A stretch of DNA of 64,000 nt from M55B112 sp040903745 (GCA_040903745.1 JBBDUV010000112.1:1-64000); one strand, 5' to 3'. Shown: positions 25,782 through 34,817, counted from the first letter of the stretch. A program made the numbers and translations. The notes: generated from the sequence alone by a model not told the origin.

Positions 25782-27563
25782 ATGGCAACCTTTGTTGAGA
25801 AGATTCTCGGTGCACCTGCCGGTACCATTGTGTTCCGGAAGCCCGATATCGTTCTTACCCACGATAATACAGCGAGTATAGAGAAGACCTTCAGGAAGAT
25901 GGGGGGAGAGCGGGTGTGTGATCCTGCCCGGCTCATGGTGGTGCTGGATCACAATGCACCTCCTACCACCGCTGCGGTGGCGACTGACTACCAGCGAATC
26001 CGGGAGTTTGTGGTTGATCAGGGAGTGGATCACTTCTACGATGCCGGCGAAGGGATTTGTCACCAGCTGATGACACGTCATGCCCGTCCCGGCATGCTGA
26101 TTGTCGGAAGCGACAGCCATACCTGCACCGCCGGGGCCTTTAATGCATTGGCAGCGGGGATCGATCGTACCGAGGCGGCGGGGATATGGAAGAAAGGGGA
26201 GACCTGGTTCAGGGTTCCGGAATCACTGAAGATCACCCTCCATGGGGTTCTGCCACTTGGTGTTTACGCGAAGGACCTGTCATTATGGATCATCGGGATC
26301 CTCGGCTCCGATGGCGCCAACTACCAGTCGATCGAGTTTCATGGCGAAGGGGTTAGGAGGCTGACGATATCTGAGCGGATGACCCTGGCGAACCTCGCCT
26401 CTGAGATGGGTGCAAAGAACGCGGTTTTTCCTGCTGATGAGGTCCTTGCAGCCTATATGGGTGAGGAGATTGCAGGTGTCTGGGCCGACAAGGATGCAGA
26501 ATATGCGCGGGAAATCAGGGTCGATCTGCAGGAGTTGTTCCCTCTGCTGGCAGCACCACACCATGTGGACAATATCGTTTCACTGGCGGAGGTTGCGGGT
26601 GAGCGAATGGACCAGGGGCTGATCGGCACCTGCACCAACGGGCGCATTGAAGATCTGCGGGAAGCGGCAAAGGTACTGAAAGGACGAAAGGTGAAGTCCG
26701 GGTTCCAGCTGTTGGTGGTACCGGCCTCGAAGGCGATCTACCTGCAGGCGATTGAGGAGGGACTCATTACAATATTTCTCGAGGCGGGGGCCAATGTGCT
26801 GAGCGCATCGTGCGGACCCTGCCTGGGAACGGGTCAGGGTATCCCCGCCGATGGCATGAAGGTGATCTCCACGGCGAACAGGAATTTTTTGGGCAGGATG
26901 GGAAACAAGAATGCATCGATCTACCTGGGCTCACCAGTCTCAGTGGCGCTGGCAGCCATCCATGGCAAGATCACTGATCCACGGTCCGCTGGCGGCTCTG
27001 AAAAGTATCCTTTCAACCGACCGCAATCGGCAACAGTATCGGTGGCAGAGGGTGAGAACAGGAAAAGCGGGAATGTATGGGATTATTCAGATGCCGATAA
27101 CCTGAATACCGACCAGATGTTTGCCGGGCACCTCACCTATAAGGTTCTCAGTTCCGATCCTGAAGCGATCATGCAGCATCTTTTTGAAGATTTTGATCCC
27201 GCTTTCGCGAAGAAGGTGGAGCGGGGAGATATCCTGCTGGCCGGGGAGAACTTCGGTTGCGGCAGCTCGCGGGAGCACCCTGCGGTGGGACTGGCGCATG
27301 CCGGGGTGGCAGCTGTGATCGTCAAGTCGGTGAACAGGATCTTTTTCAGGGCCGCGATCAACCAGGGGGTAACACTGGTTGTGCTTCCGGAGGCGGTGAG
27401 CGCCTACAGCAAGGGAGATCAGGTTTCTCTGCACCTGGCGGAGGGGAAGATCAGGGTAGGAGAGGAGGAGTTTGACTTTGAGCCACTGCCCGGGAAGTTA
27501 CTGGAGGTGCTTAAAAGCAAGGGATTGGTCAATTACCTGAGCAGGGATTCAGTAGGGAAATAA
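25782..27563 (+). CDS. fused LeuC-LeuD-type aconitase-family hydro-lyase (copy 2)
   Basis: A 593-residue paralogue of the first fusion, but well diverged from it. Large-subunit part: VVLDHNAPPTTAAVATDYQR, IVGSDSHTCTAGAFNALAAG, then cluster Cys in GTCTNGRIEDLREA and in SASCGPCLGTGQG. Swivel part: SDADNLNTDQMFAGHLTYKV and AGENFGCGSSREHPAVGLAHAG with the catalytic Ser. The substrate loop reads GHLTYKV, unlike copy 1 and unlike YLRx of LeuD, so the two copies are likely to act on different acids. The start is ATG 25782 (MATFVEKILGAPAG); an upstream open stretch overlaps asnA. It is the last gene of the operon; no terminator hairpin is obvious after it. Confidence 0.85.
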   Translation: MATFVEKILGAPAGTIVFRKPDIVLTHDNTASIEKTFRKMGGERVCDPARLMVVLDHNAPPTTAAVATDYQRIREFVVDQGVDHFYDAGEGICHQLMTRHARPGMLIVGSDSHTCTAGAFNALAAGIDRTEAAGIWKKGETWFRVPESLKITLHGVLPLGVYAKDLSLWIIGILGSDGANYQSIEFHGEGVRRLTISERMTLANLASEMGAKNAVFPADEVLAAYMGEEIAGVWADKDAEYAREIRVDLQELFPLLAAPHHVDNIVSLAEVAGERMDQGLIGTCTNGRIEDLREAAKVLKGRKVKSGFQLLVVPASKAIYLQAIEEGLITIFLEAGANVLSASCGPCLGTGQGIPADGMKVISTANRNFLGRMGNKNASIYLGSPVSVALAAIHGKITDPRSAGGSEKYPFNRPQSATVSVAEGENRKSGNVWDYSDADNLNTDQMFAGHLTYKVLSSDPEAIMQHLFEDFDPAFAKKVERGDILLAGENFGCGSSREHPAVGLAHAGVAAVIVKSVNRIFFRAAINQGVTLVVLPEAVSAYSKGDQVSLHLAEGKIRVGEEEFDFEPLPGKLLEVLKSKGLVNYLSRDSVGK

Positions 27564-27699
27564 ACTCCGGTTTTTTCGTTCTTCAAACTACCAGTATACC
27601 CAAATTCATTATAGGTTGAGACAATTTTTAGCCCCTTTAATGGAAAATCCCGATTGCTTATTCTGCATAAAAATAGTTTTCCTCTACAACTATATTTAG

Positions 27700-27707
27700 T
27701 ATATTTG
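27700..27707 (+). promoter_or_regulatory. -7 box TATATTTG for tRNA-Arg
   Basis: TATATTTG followed by C matches the strong consensus TAnnTTTGC, 55 bp upstream of the tRNA. TTTT at 27677-27680, 19 bp upstream, is the likely -33 element. Confidence 0.5.
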
Positions 27708-27761
27708 CACCGCTTTTGGTGATACATGCAGTTCTTCAGATCATTTCAGGCAGATAGAAAC

Positions 27762-27835
27762 GGTTCCGTAGCTCAGCTGGATAGAGCAACAGCCTTCTAA
27801 GCTGTAGGTCGAAGGTTCGAATCCTTCCGGAATCA
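27762..27835 (+). tRNA. tRNA-Arg(UCU)
   Basis: A 74-nt cloverleaf: acceptor GGTTCCG pairs with CGGAATC (one G-T pair), D stem GCTC/GAGC, anticodon stem ACAGC/GCTGT with loop CTTCTAA, so the anticodon is TCT (27796-27798) and it reads AGA. The T arm is GAAGG-TTCGAAT-CCTTC and the discriminator base is A. The following bases CCTG are not a full CCA, so the CCA end is added after transcription. Confidence 0.95.
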
Positions 27836-27844
27836 CCTGAAAAT

Positions 27845-27881
27845 AAGAGGTTTACATTGATTAAATGTAAGCCTCTTTTTT
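27845..27881 (+). terminator. terminator of tRNA-Arg
   Basis: AAGAGGTTTACATT faces AATGTAAGCCTCTT around a short loop (a stem of at least 12 bp with one G-T pair), followed by a T6 run. It starts 10 bp after the tRNA. Confidence 0.85.
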
Positions 27882-27927
27882 GTTTATGTTTAAACGTTTT
27901 TAGCTCAACTCAGGGCATCTGTGAATA

Positions 27928-27984
27928 ATGTAATTCATTTGCAGAATTATGTAATAGATTCCACGGAATAAGGCCTCACCTTTG
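27928..27984 (+). promoter_or_regulatory. tandem-site promoter A: ATGTAA, 15 bp, ATGTAA, 21 bp, TCACCTTTG
   Basis: Half-sites ATGTAA at 27928-27933 and 27949-27954 (21 bp start to start), then 21 bp to TCACCTTTG (27976-27984), whose last 8 bases form the -7 box. The DUF3494 gene begins at 28021. The same layout occurs at 34105, 35783 and (minus strand) 42655. See findings. Confidence 0.7.
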
Positions 27985-28020
27985 TTGCGTGAAAATATCT
28001 TCACAATAAATTCAATAATT

Positions 28021-28773
28021 ATGAAAATGAAAACAAACATACTACTATCTGCTATTGCCGCACTCTCAATAGGGTCGGTCATTATGATATCGGGTTGTGA
28101 GAAAGACAATGTGAATCCTGACAACCCTGATGGTATTCCTTCTCAGTCAACTGAAATGTCTGATACAGACCTTAAAGATGCAGCTGATTTTGCAATTCTG
28201 GCGGGATCCGCAGTTACGAACACAGGTGAAACCAGGATTACCGGCGATATCGGTTTAAGTCCTGGTACTTCTGTAGATGGGTTCCCTCCTGGAGAATTTA
28301 CAGGAGAGATTCGCATTAATGATGAGTTGGCAACCCAGGCAAAACTTGATGCCACAACTGCATATAATGATTTAGCCGGAAGAACCAGCACTGATATTGT
28401 AACTTTGTCAGGTAATATTGGCGGACTCACGCTTACGCCCGGTCTTTATAAATCCACTTCAACCCTGTCCATATCATCTGGCGATCTTACTTTTGATGCC
28501 AATGGAGATGGCAATGCAGTTTTTATTATACAGATAGCATCTTCATTAACCACAACATCAGACCGAAAGGTTATTCTTCGTGGCAGTGCCAAGGCATCTA
28601 ATATCTTCTGGCAGGTTGGAAGTTCCGCAACTTTCGGAACAACAACGGTATTTAAAGGTACAGTTATTGCCTTGCAAGCCATCACTTTCAATACGGGAGC
28701 CTCACTCGATGGAAGGGCTATTGCAAGAAATGGTGAAGTTACACTGGAAGGAAATGTTATTGTGAAAGAGTAA
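28021..28773 (+). CDS. DUF3494 (ice-binding type) lipoprotein
   Basis: A 250-residue lipoprotein: signal NILLSAIAALSIGSVIMISGC with the lipobox Cys near residue 24. The mature part from about residue 50 is one DUF3494 domain, a right-handed beta-solenoid found in microbial ice-binding proteins: FAILAGSAVTNTGETRITGD, IGLSPGTSVDGFPPG, then LAGRTSTDIVTLSGNIGGLT and the closing ASNIFWQVGSSATFGTTTVF and LDGRAIARNGEV. Ice binding is known for several family members, but many DUF3494 proteins in mesophiles have other or unknown (adhesion-like) roles. The start at ATG 28021 follows promoter A. It is the first of three tandem DUF3494 genes. Confidence 0.85.
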   Translation: MKMKTNILLSAIAALSIGSVIMISGCEKDNVNPDNPDGIPSQSTEMSDTDLKDAADFAILAGSAVTNTGETRITGDIGLSPGTSVDGFPPGEFTGEIRINDELATQAKLDATTAYNDLAGRTSTDIVTLSGNIGGLTLTPGLYKSTSTLSISSGDLTFDANGDGNAVFIIQIASSLTTTSDRKVILRGSAKASNIFWQVGSSATFGTTTVFKGTVIALQAITFNTGASLDGRAIARNGEVTLEGNVIVKE

Positions 28774-28790
28774 TCACCATAGTAGTTAAA

Positions 28791-28829
28791 AATAAGAGAG
28801 TTGTTGATTCTGCAACGCTCTTATTTTTT
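28791..28829 (+). terminator. terminator after the first DUF3494 gene
   Basis: AATAAGAGAGTTG (28791-28803) faces CAACGCTCTTATT (28813-28825), 13 bp with one mismatch, followed by T-rich sequence. It separates the first from the second DUF3494 gene, so downstream genes need readthrough or another promoter. Confidence 0.8.
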
Positions 28830-28866
28830 ATTAACAAGACAGAGAGTAAAAGAAATGCTGCGCATG

Positions 28867-28891
28867 ACACAATTCTTATCATTAATTGTGT
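28867..28891. repeat. inverted repeat ACACAATT-N9-AATTGTGT
   Basis: Perfect 8-bp arms (28867-28874 and 28884-28891) 72 bp upstream of the second DUF3494 gene. The right arm runs into GTGTAAC, the same sequence as the second half-site of the promoter at 42629. It may be an operator related to the tandem sites, but spacing and -7 box do not match. Confidence 0.4.
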
Positions 28892-28962
28892 AACAACAGC
28901 AGTAGGTGACAACCCGATTTTACAAATAGAAAATTTATGACAACCAATTAAATAATACTGAC

Positions 28963-30669
28963 ATGATAAAAAGAAAAGTGTTTCCAGTCATAGCAATGCT
29001 ACTGATTGTTTTTTTGGCCGGGTGTAATGAGAAAGATGATATTACCGGCGAGCTTCCCAAAGTGATTTCTACAGATCCGATAAGTGACGCTAAAGACATT
29101 ACCATTGAAAGTAATGTGTCGGCAGTCTTCAATATGGCAATGAATTCTTCAACGATAACAGGAACTACCTTTACCGTAATGGATGGAACTGAGGTTGTCG
29201 CTGGTACGATAGGATACTCTGGTACTACTGCCGTGTTTAATCCTTCGGCCGATCTGGATCCGGGTACCCTTTATACGGCAACTCTTGCTGCCGAAGTTGA
29301 GGAGGTCAACGGTTTAGCCATGTCCAAAGACCATACCTGGGAATTCACTACAGAAGGGGTGCTGGCTATAACAGGACCAACCGTAGCTTCTACAGACCCG
29401 GAGGACAATGCGACGGAGGTGGAGATTGATAAGCTGATTCTTGTGACCTTTAGTAAACCCATGGATCCTGCTTCAATCAACTCTTTAACCTATTCACTTA
29501 AAAATGAAGAAGTTTCCGTTTCAGGGACAGTATCCTTCAACGAAATGACAGCAACTTTTACCCCCTCATCCAACCTGGCTTTCAGCAAAACCTATACAGG
29601 AACGGTTACTACAGGAGTCAAAGATGTTGATGGCAACGCGCTTGCTGAAGAGTATACATTTAGTTTTACGACGGTTGAAGATACAGGTTCTCCCATGGTA
29701 ACCTCAACCCAGCCGCTCGATAACGCATCATCAGTTGATCGCTATGTGGTGCTGCTGGCAGAATTTAGTGAACCAATGGATCCTTTAACTATCAATACTT
29801 CAACATTTACCTTAGTGGATGAAACAACGCAAGTTCAAGGTACGGTGTCGTATTCCGGAACCACTGCAGTATTTGAACCAACATCTCCTCTGGAAGGTGA
29901 TATGGTATATACTGCCACAGTAAATACCGGGGCAACAGACCTGGCCGGGAATGCTCTTGCATCCGATTATATCTGGAGTTTTACAACATCTCCCTCTTCA
30001 GTATCTCCAGGAGCAGTTGAGCTCGGTTCAGCAGGCAATTACGTGATCCTGGCTAAAACGGCAATCACCAACATTTCGACTTCCGAAATTACAGGTGATT
30101 TGGGACTGAGTCCGGCCGCAACATCGTATATCACAGGTCTTTCTTTGACGAAAGCAACCGGATATGCAACTTCTGCGCAGGTGACAGGGAATATATATGC
30201 TGCCGACATGGCTGATCCGACTCCCATCAACCTTACCACAGCGGTCAGTGATATGATTACTGCCTACAACGATGCGGCAGGACGTTCTAATCCGGATTTC
30301 CTGGAACTGGGCACCGGAAATATAGGCGGCAAAACACTTGTAGCCGGTCTGTATAAATGGACCAATACTGTAACTGTACCTGCCGATATAACTATTTCAG
30401 GCGATGCGAACGATGTATGGATCTTCCAGATTGACCAAAACCTCACCGTAAGTAATGGAGTAAACGTTACCCTTATTGGTGGAGCGCAGGCTAAAAACAT
30501 CTTCTGGCAGGTAGCCGGTGAGGCAAGTTTTGGGACAACCTCACACTTTGAAGGAATTGTCTTGTCGATGACAGGCATTACTTTTCAAACAGGTGCATCC
30601 TTTAAGGGCAGAGCACTGGCACAAACTGCTGTAGTATTGGACGGCAATACAGTTGTAGTGCCCGAATAA
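28963..30669 (+). CDS. lipoprotein with three Ig-like (Big_5) domains and a DUF3494 domain
   Basis: A 568-residue lipoprotein: VIAMLLIVFLAGC signal with the Cys near residue 21. Three SbsA-type Ig-like domains (Big_5) of about 105 residues follow, each beginning VxSTDP or VTSTQP and ending with a W-x-F-T-T or F-S-F-T-T strand. The C-terminal DUF3494 domain runs from about residue 350: LGSAGNYVILAKTAITNIST, GDLGLSPAATSYITGLSL, NIFWQVAGEASFGTTSHFEG. The Ig domains would hold the solenoid away from the membrane. The DUF3494 part is a close paralogue of that at 40391-41464. Terminators precede and follow the gene. Confidence 0.85.
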   Translation: MIKRKVFPVIAMLLIVFLAGCNEKDDITGELPKVISTDPISDAKDITIESNVSAVFNMAMNSSTITGTTFTVMDGTEVVAGTIGYSGTTAVFNPSADLDPGTLYTATLAAEVEEVNGLAMSKDHTWEFTTEGVLAITGPTVASTDPEDNATEVEIDKLILVTFSKPMDPASINSLTYSLKNEEVSVSGTVSFNEMTATFTPSSNLAFSKTYTGTVTTGVKDVDGNALAEEYTFSFTTVEDTGSPMVTSTQPLDNASSVDRYVVLLAEFSEPMDPLTINTSTFTLVDETTQVQGTVSYSGTTAVFEPTSPLEGDMVYTATVNTGATDLAGNALASDYIWSFTTSPSSVSPGAVELGSAGNYVILAKTAITNISTSEITGDLGLSPAATSYITGLSLTKATGYATSAQVTGNIYAADMADPTPINLTTAVSDMITAYNDAAGRSNPDFLELGTGNIGGKTLVAGLYKWTNTVTVPADITISGDANDVWIFQIDQNLTVSNGVNVTLIGGAQAKNIFWQVAGEASFGTTSHFEGIVLSMTGITFQTGASFKGRALAQTAVVLDGNTVVVPE

Positions 30670-30688
30670 GAATTACAGGTTATCAAAA

Positions 30689-30722
30689 AAAAAGAGCTGC
30701 CTACAGTGACAGCTCTTTTTAT
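30689..30722 (+). terminator. terminator after the second DUF3494 gene
   Basis: AAAAAGAGCTG (30689-30699) pairs perfectly with CAGCTCTTTTT (30710-30720), 11 bp with a 10-nt loop, the right arm ending in T5. Confidence 0.8.
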
Positions 30723-30748
30723 AATTAAAAATAATTAAAAATAATAAA

Positions 30749-31855
30749 ATGAAAACAAAAAGATTTTGGATAACCCCAATCGCAGTTTTTTCTATTGCTG
30801 CGATATTGGGCGGGTGTTTTGAAGATAACTATGTGCCGATCGGCAGCGTATGCCCGATGGTGATATCGACTGATCCCGCCGACCTTGATACTGAAGTGCC
30901 ACTTAACCAAATTGTTACAGCAACCTTCAATGAACAGATGAATCCTGCGACAATCACTCCTGAATCCTTTATTTTTGAAAGCGGGACAACCCTCGCAGGT
31001 GCCTTATCATACGATGGGAACAATGCTACATTAAGTTTTGAACCAACCAACTCACTTAGAGTAAGCACAACCTATACGGCCACTATTAAATCCACGGTCA
31101 AAGATTTATTGGGCAATGCGTTACAGGAGGACTATGTTTGGACCTTCAGTACAGGTACGCTTCCTGAAAGCCCGGAAGGGATTGATCTTAAAACGGTTGC
31201 CCGTTTCGGAATCATTTCAGGACTAGGCGTTAGTAACAATGCCGGAAATAGTGAGATTCATAACCTGGATGTTGGAATATATCCTGGTGCACGTTCTTCT
31301 ATTACCGGGTTCCCTCCTGCAATAGTAGTTAACGGAGCTATTTATGCCTCCGATGATATTGCACCTCCGGGAGTGGCAGCCATGCTGTTACAAGCCAAAA
31401 ACGACCTTACTGAAGCGTACCTGGCAGCTGAGGGAGCCACTGATCCGGCACCTGCCACTGTATCAGGCGACCAGGGCGGCAAAACCCTTGCCCCGGGAAT
31501 ATATAAATCAACTTCAACGCTTTTAATACAGAATGGCGATCTGACGCTCGATGCTCAGGGTGACGCGAATGCTTCCTGGATTTTCCAAATAGCATCCGGC
31601 TTTACAACTGTTGGCGGCGGACCATATCCCTCACCTTCAGGTGGCAATGTTATCCTGGCAGGAGGCGCCCAGGCTGATAATATAATCTGGCAAGTAGGAA
31701 GTTCGGTTACCATTGGAGACTATACCTCCTTTAAAGGGAATGTTCTGGCCCTGGAGACCATAACCATGGGTGCCTATTCTCAGGCTGATGGCAGAATGCT
31801 TGCCAGGAACGGCTCAGTAACAATGACCAGTACAAACATTATCAATAAACCGTAA
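30749..31855 (+). CDS. lipoprotein with one Ig-like (Big_5) domain and a DUF3494 domain
   Basis: A 368-residue lipoprotein: ITPIAVFSIAAILGGC signal with the Cys at about residue 23. One Big_5 Ig-like domain (about 35-135, starting MVISTDPADLDTEVPL, ending DYVWTFST) precedes a DUF3494 domain (about 145-368): VARFGIISGLGVSNNAGNS, DVGIYPGARSSITGFPP, ADNIIWQVGSSVTIGDYTSF and GRMLARNGSVTM. It is more distant from the other copies than the pair at 28963 and 40391 are from each other. It ends 12 bp before the OmpA-type gene and is surely co-transcribed with it. Confidence 0.83.
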   Translation: MKTKRFWITPIAVFSIAAILGGCFEDNYVPIGSVCPMVISTDPADLDTEVPLNQIVTATFNEQMNPATITPESFIFESGTTLAGALSYDGNNATLSFEPTNSLRVSTTYTATIKSTVKDLLGNALQEDYVWTFSTGTLPESPEGIDLKTVARFGIISGLGVSNNAGNSEIHNLDVGIYPGARSSITGFPPAIVVNGAIYASDDIAPPGVAAMLLQAKNDLTEAYLAAEGATDPAPATVSGDQGGKTLAPGIYKSTSTLLIQNGDLTLDAQGDANASWIFQIASGFTTVGGGPYPSPSGGNVILAGGAQADNIIWQVGSSVTIGDYTSFKGNVLALETITMGAYSQADGRMLARNGSVTMTSTNIINKP

Positions 31856-31867
31856 AACATTGAAAAA

Positions 31868-33910
31868 ATGAAAGCAATATTTAATTTTAAAATAGGATCA
31901 CGCATGAACTGGTTCGCGTATACCCTTAAAATCAAAAGTCTTATAATAGGCGTTTTGATTTTGACAGGTACCCTGGTTAGCCTTCAGGCCCAGGAGACCC
32001 AATACACGAGACCCTCATGGTGGTTTGGTGCAGCAGGCGGTGCAAATCTTGATTTCTACCGCGGCTCCACTCAGCAGATCAATTTAGACCTGACCGTTCC
32101 AACTGTTTTTCATGATGGCAGTGGGGTGGGGCTTTATCTTGCCCCCCTTCTGGAGTTTTATCGCCCTGAATCAGTATTTGGGTTGATGCTTCAGGCAGGA
32201 TATGACAACCGAAAGGGTTCGTTTGATCAGGTATTAACACCATGTAACTGCCCTGCGGACCTGTCTGCTAATCTTAGCTACATTACCGTGGAGCCAAGTT
32301 TACGTGTAGCTCCTTTCAAATCCGACTTTTACCTCTATGCGGGTCCTCGATTTGCATTTAATCTGGGAAAATCATTTGTTTACGAGGTGGGACTTAATCC
32401 TGACTTTCCGGAGCAGCTGGCTGAACCTGATGTAACAGGAGATTTCCATAAAATATATCCGTCACTCATCTCTATGCAGATAGGGGCAGGTTATGACATT
32501 CAGCTCTCTTCTCAGGACAACCAGACACAGGCTGTACTTTCTCCTTTTGTATCTTTTCATCCATATTTTGGTCAGGACCCGCGGTCAATAGAGACCTGGA
32601 ATATAACCACTGTAAGAGTAGGTGCTGCCCTTAAATTCGGGCGAGGAAAGAAAATTTCAGATCCTCCTGTAATTGCACCACCAGTAGATGTGATTGCTGA
32701 ACTTCCAGAGGTTGACTTTACTGTGTATTCACCTGCAAATATTCCAAGTCAGCGCAGGGTAAGGGAGACTTTCCCAATTCTTAATTATGTCTATTTCGAT
32801 CTGGGATCGACAGAGATACCAGACCGCTATGTGCTCCTTTCCAAAGCCCAGGTGAAAGACTTCAAGGAAGACCGTTTGGAAGTATTTGCACCAAAGCATT
32901 TGTCAGGCCGTTCACAGCGCCAGATGACAGTCTATTATAATGTTCTTAACATTCTCGGTGACCGCATGGCAATATTTCCTGCAACAAAGGTCAACTTGAC
33001 CGGATCTAGTATGGATGGAAAGAGCGATGGACTGGAAATGGCGGAATCGGTTAAAAAATACCTGGTTGATGTATTCAGCATTGATCCTAAAAGGATCACT
33101 ACAGAAGGCAGTGTTAAACCGCTTCTCCCGGAAGAACAGCCGGGTGGCACAGACGAGCTGGTTTTGCTTCGTCAGGGGGACCATAGAGTAACAATAATGA
33201 GTGAATCCCCGGAGCTGATAATGGAATATCAGACAGGTCCTGATGTTCCCCTGAAACCGATTGAGATAATCACCGTTCAGGAAGCTCCGCCCGACAGTTA
33301 TGTTTTATTCAGCGTGGATGGTGCAAAAAAAGAGTTCTCATCATGGTCACTGGAAGTAAGAGATGAAAAAGGAGCATTGCAGAAATTCGGACCCTATACA
33401 CAGGAAAATGTAAGCATACCGGGTAAAGCTATTTTAGGAAGCCGTGCTTCAGGCGACTACAAAATAACCGTGGTTGGTAAAACCAGGAATGGAAAGACGG
33501 TGAAAGAAGAGGTTCCTGTGCAAATGGTGCTTTGGACCCCTGCTGAAGATGAACAAGGTATGAGATACAATATCGTCTATGAATTCAATATAGATGAGGC
33601 TATTGCTACGTATGAAAAGTACCTCACTGAAATTGTTACACCAAAGATTCCTAAAAACGGAACTGTAATAATTCATGGTCATACTGATCTTATCGGAGAC
33701 GCAGGACACAATAGGGAGCTCTCTCTTGCCAGAGCCAATGACGTGGGCGATATTATTAAGAGAGCCCTTTCAGCAGCCGGAAGAAAAGATGTTAAATTTG
33801 AAGTTTACGGATTCGGTGAAGATGACAGATTATCACCTTTTGATAACAAATATCCGGAAGAACGCTCCTATAACCGTTCAGTAATTATTGATATAATACC
33901 ACCAAAATAG
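31868..33910 (+). CDS. outer-membrane beta-barrel protein with two OmpA-like domains
   Basis: A 680-residue protein. The signal sequence lies at about residues 20-41 (SLIIGVLILTGTLVSLQAQ), with either ATG 31868 or ATG 31904 as start. Residues about 50-255 form an outer-membrane barrel of the PorF/OmpA type (strands such as WFGAAGGANLDFY, LYAGPRFAFNL, TVRVGAALKFG). A first OmpA-like module (about 300-440) begins VYFDLGSTEIP; a second, canonical one (about 560-680) contains VYEFNIDEAIATYEKYL, HGHTDLIGDAGHNRELSLAR and the peptidoglycan-contact end YNRSVIIDI. It probably ties the outer membrane to peptidoglycan. It is the last gene of the DUF3494 operon and is followed by a strong terminator. Confidence 0.82.
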   Translation: MKAIFNFKIGSRMNWFAYTLKIKSLIIGVLILTGTLVSLQAQETQYTRPSWWFGAAGGANLDFYRGSTQQINLDLTVPTVFHDGSGVGLYLAPLLEFYRPESVFGLMLQAGYDNRKGSFDQVLTPCNCPADLSANLSYITVEPSLRVAPFKSDFYLYAGPRFAFNLGKSFVYEVGLNPDFPEQLAEPDVTGDFHKIYPSLISMQIGAGYDIQLSSQDNQTQAVLSPFVSFHPYFGQDPRSIETWNITTVRVGAALKFGRGKKISDPPVIAPPVDVIAELPEVDFTVYSPANIPSQRRVRETFPILNYVYFDLGSTEIPDRYVLLSKAQVKDFKEDRLEVFAPKHLSGRSQRQMTVYYNVLNILGDRMAIFPATKVNLTGSSMDGKSDGLEMAESVKKYLVDVFSIDPKRITTEGSVKPLLPEEQPGGTDELVLLRQGDHRVTIMSESPELIMEYQTGPDVPLKPIEIITVQEAPPDSYVLFSVDGAKKEFSSWSLEVRDEKGALQKFGPYTQENVSIPGKAILGSRASGDYKITVVGKTRNGKTVKEEVPVQMVLWTPAEDEQGMRYNIVYEFNIDEAIATYEKYLTEIVTPKIPKNGTVIIHGHTDLIGDAGHNRELSLARANDVGDIIKRALSAAGRKDVKFEVYGFGEDDRLSPFDNKYPEERSYNRSVIIDIIPPK

Positions 33911-33942
33911 GATTTCTTATAATCCTGGTATTCTTTAAAAAT

Positions 33943-33979
33943 GGGGCTGTCTGAATAATCAGGCAGCCTCTTTTTTTTT
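33943..33979 (+). terminator. terminator of the DUF3494-OmpA operon
   Basis: GGGGCTGTCTG faces CAGGCAGCCTC across AATAAT, followed by T9. The rest of the 351-bp gap to the next gene holds tandem-site promoter B (34105-34161). Confidence 0.88.
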
Positions 33980-34104
33980 AAAAAAAAAGCATTCAATTCA
34001 TTTTAAAACCTTTTACGGCAGAGTAACATTCGTAATACTCATTTGAGTTACTGCGCTTGTGTGCGGGGTTTTGATAAATACCCCAAAAGTCAAACCTGTA
34101 AATA

Positions 34105-34161
34105 ATGTAACTTAATCAGCGCATTATATAACAATTACCTGAGGTTTCAGCCTTACCTTTG
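34105..34161 (+). promoter_or_regulatory. tandem-site promoter B: ATGTAA, 15 bp, ATATAA, 21 bp, TTACCTTTG
   Basis: Half-sites at 34105-34110 (ATGTAA) and 34126-34131 (ATATAA), exactly 21 bp apart, then 21 bp to TTACCTTTG (34153-34161), which contains a perfect TAnnTTTG box. Both flanks resemble promoter A (CTGT(G/A)AATAATGTAA). It drives the 109-residue exported protein at 34262. Confidence 0.72.
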
Positions 34162-34261
34162 TTAAGATAAAATGTTTATCACTGTGAAATTACTAACCAG
34201 GCAGAGAATTATACTTACTGAATAACTGGAACCAGTTCACTCAAATTTATAAATTAAGATC

Positions 34262-34591
34262 ATGAAAAAAATTGTTTTTTGTATTATGGCAGCATTTCTG
34301 TCACTTACATTCATTCCGTTGCAGGCAAATACATCGCCTGGTGACCCAATTACAACTTCAACAGCACCTGTTCCGGCATCTCCGGCTGATGCTGCAAAAG
34401 TAATATCCCTTGAATCTAGATTAAAAGAGATAGATGCGATGGATAAATCAGAACTAAATGCCGCATCCAAGAGAGCGCTGCGCAAAGAGGTAAAGTCAAT
34501 TAACCACGAGTTAAAGACTCTTGGCGGTGGTGTTTACCTGTCTGCTGGTGCATTGATTCTGATCATCGTTCTTCTGGTAGTTTTTTTGTAG
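34262..34591 (+). CDS. small exported membrane protein (conserved Bacteroidota type)
   Basis: A 109-residue protein with a cleavable-type signal (KKIVFCIMAAFLSLTFIPLQA), a Pro/Thr/Ala-rich segment, an amphipathic charged helix (LESRLKEIDAMDKSELNA, then KRALRKEVKSINHELKTL) and a C-terminal membrane helix after Gly-Gly-Gly (VYLSAGALILIIVLLVVFL). The C-terminal helix could anchor it in the inner membrane with the charged helix in the periplasm. I recognise the layout from Bacteroidota but know no function. It is preceded by tandem-site promoter B, which ties it to the DUF3494, OmpA and lmo0937-like genes. Confidence 0.72.
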   Translation: MKKIVFCIMAAFLSLTFIPLQANTSPGDPITTSTAPVPASPADAAKVISLESRLKEIDAMDKSELNAASKRALRKEVKSINHELKTLGGGVYLSAGALILIIVLLVVFL

Positions 34592-34817
34592 GCTGAAAGT
34601 TCATGCCTTTACGATTTCCTTAAAAAGTCAAGGATGTTTTTGTTTTGTTCCATTGGGATCGCAAGTACATTCAAGAACAGATATTTCAGACTCAGAGCTT
34701 ATGAAAGCAGTTTCGATTTTAGGATCAGCATGTACTTCAAATGGATTTTATTCTAAAGGAAAATGAATAAATATCTGATTTTGATCCGGCTAATAACAAA
34801 CCTAAAAACTCAAGAAT

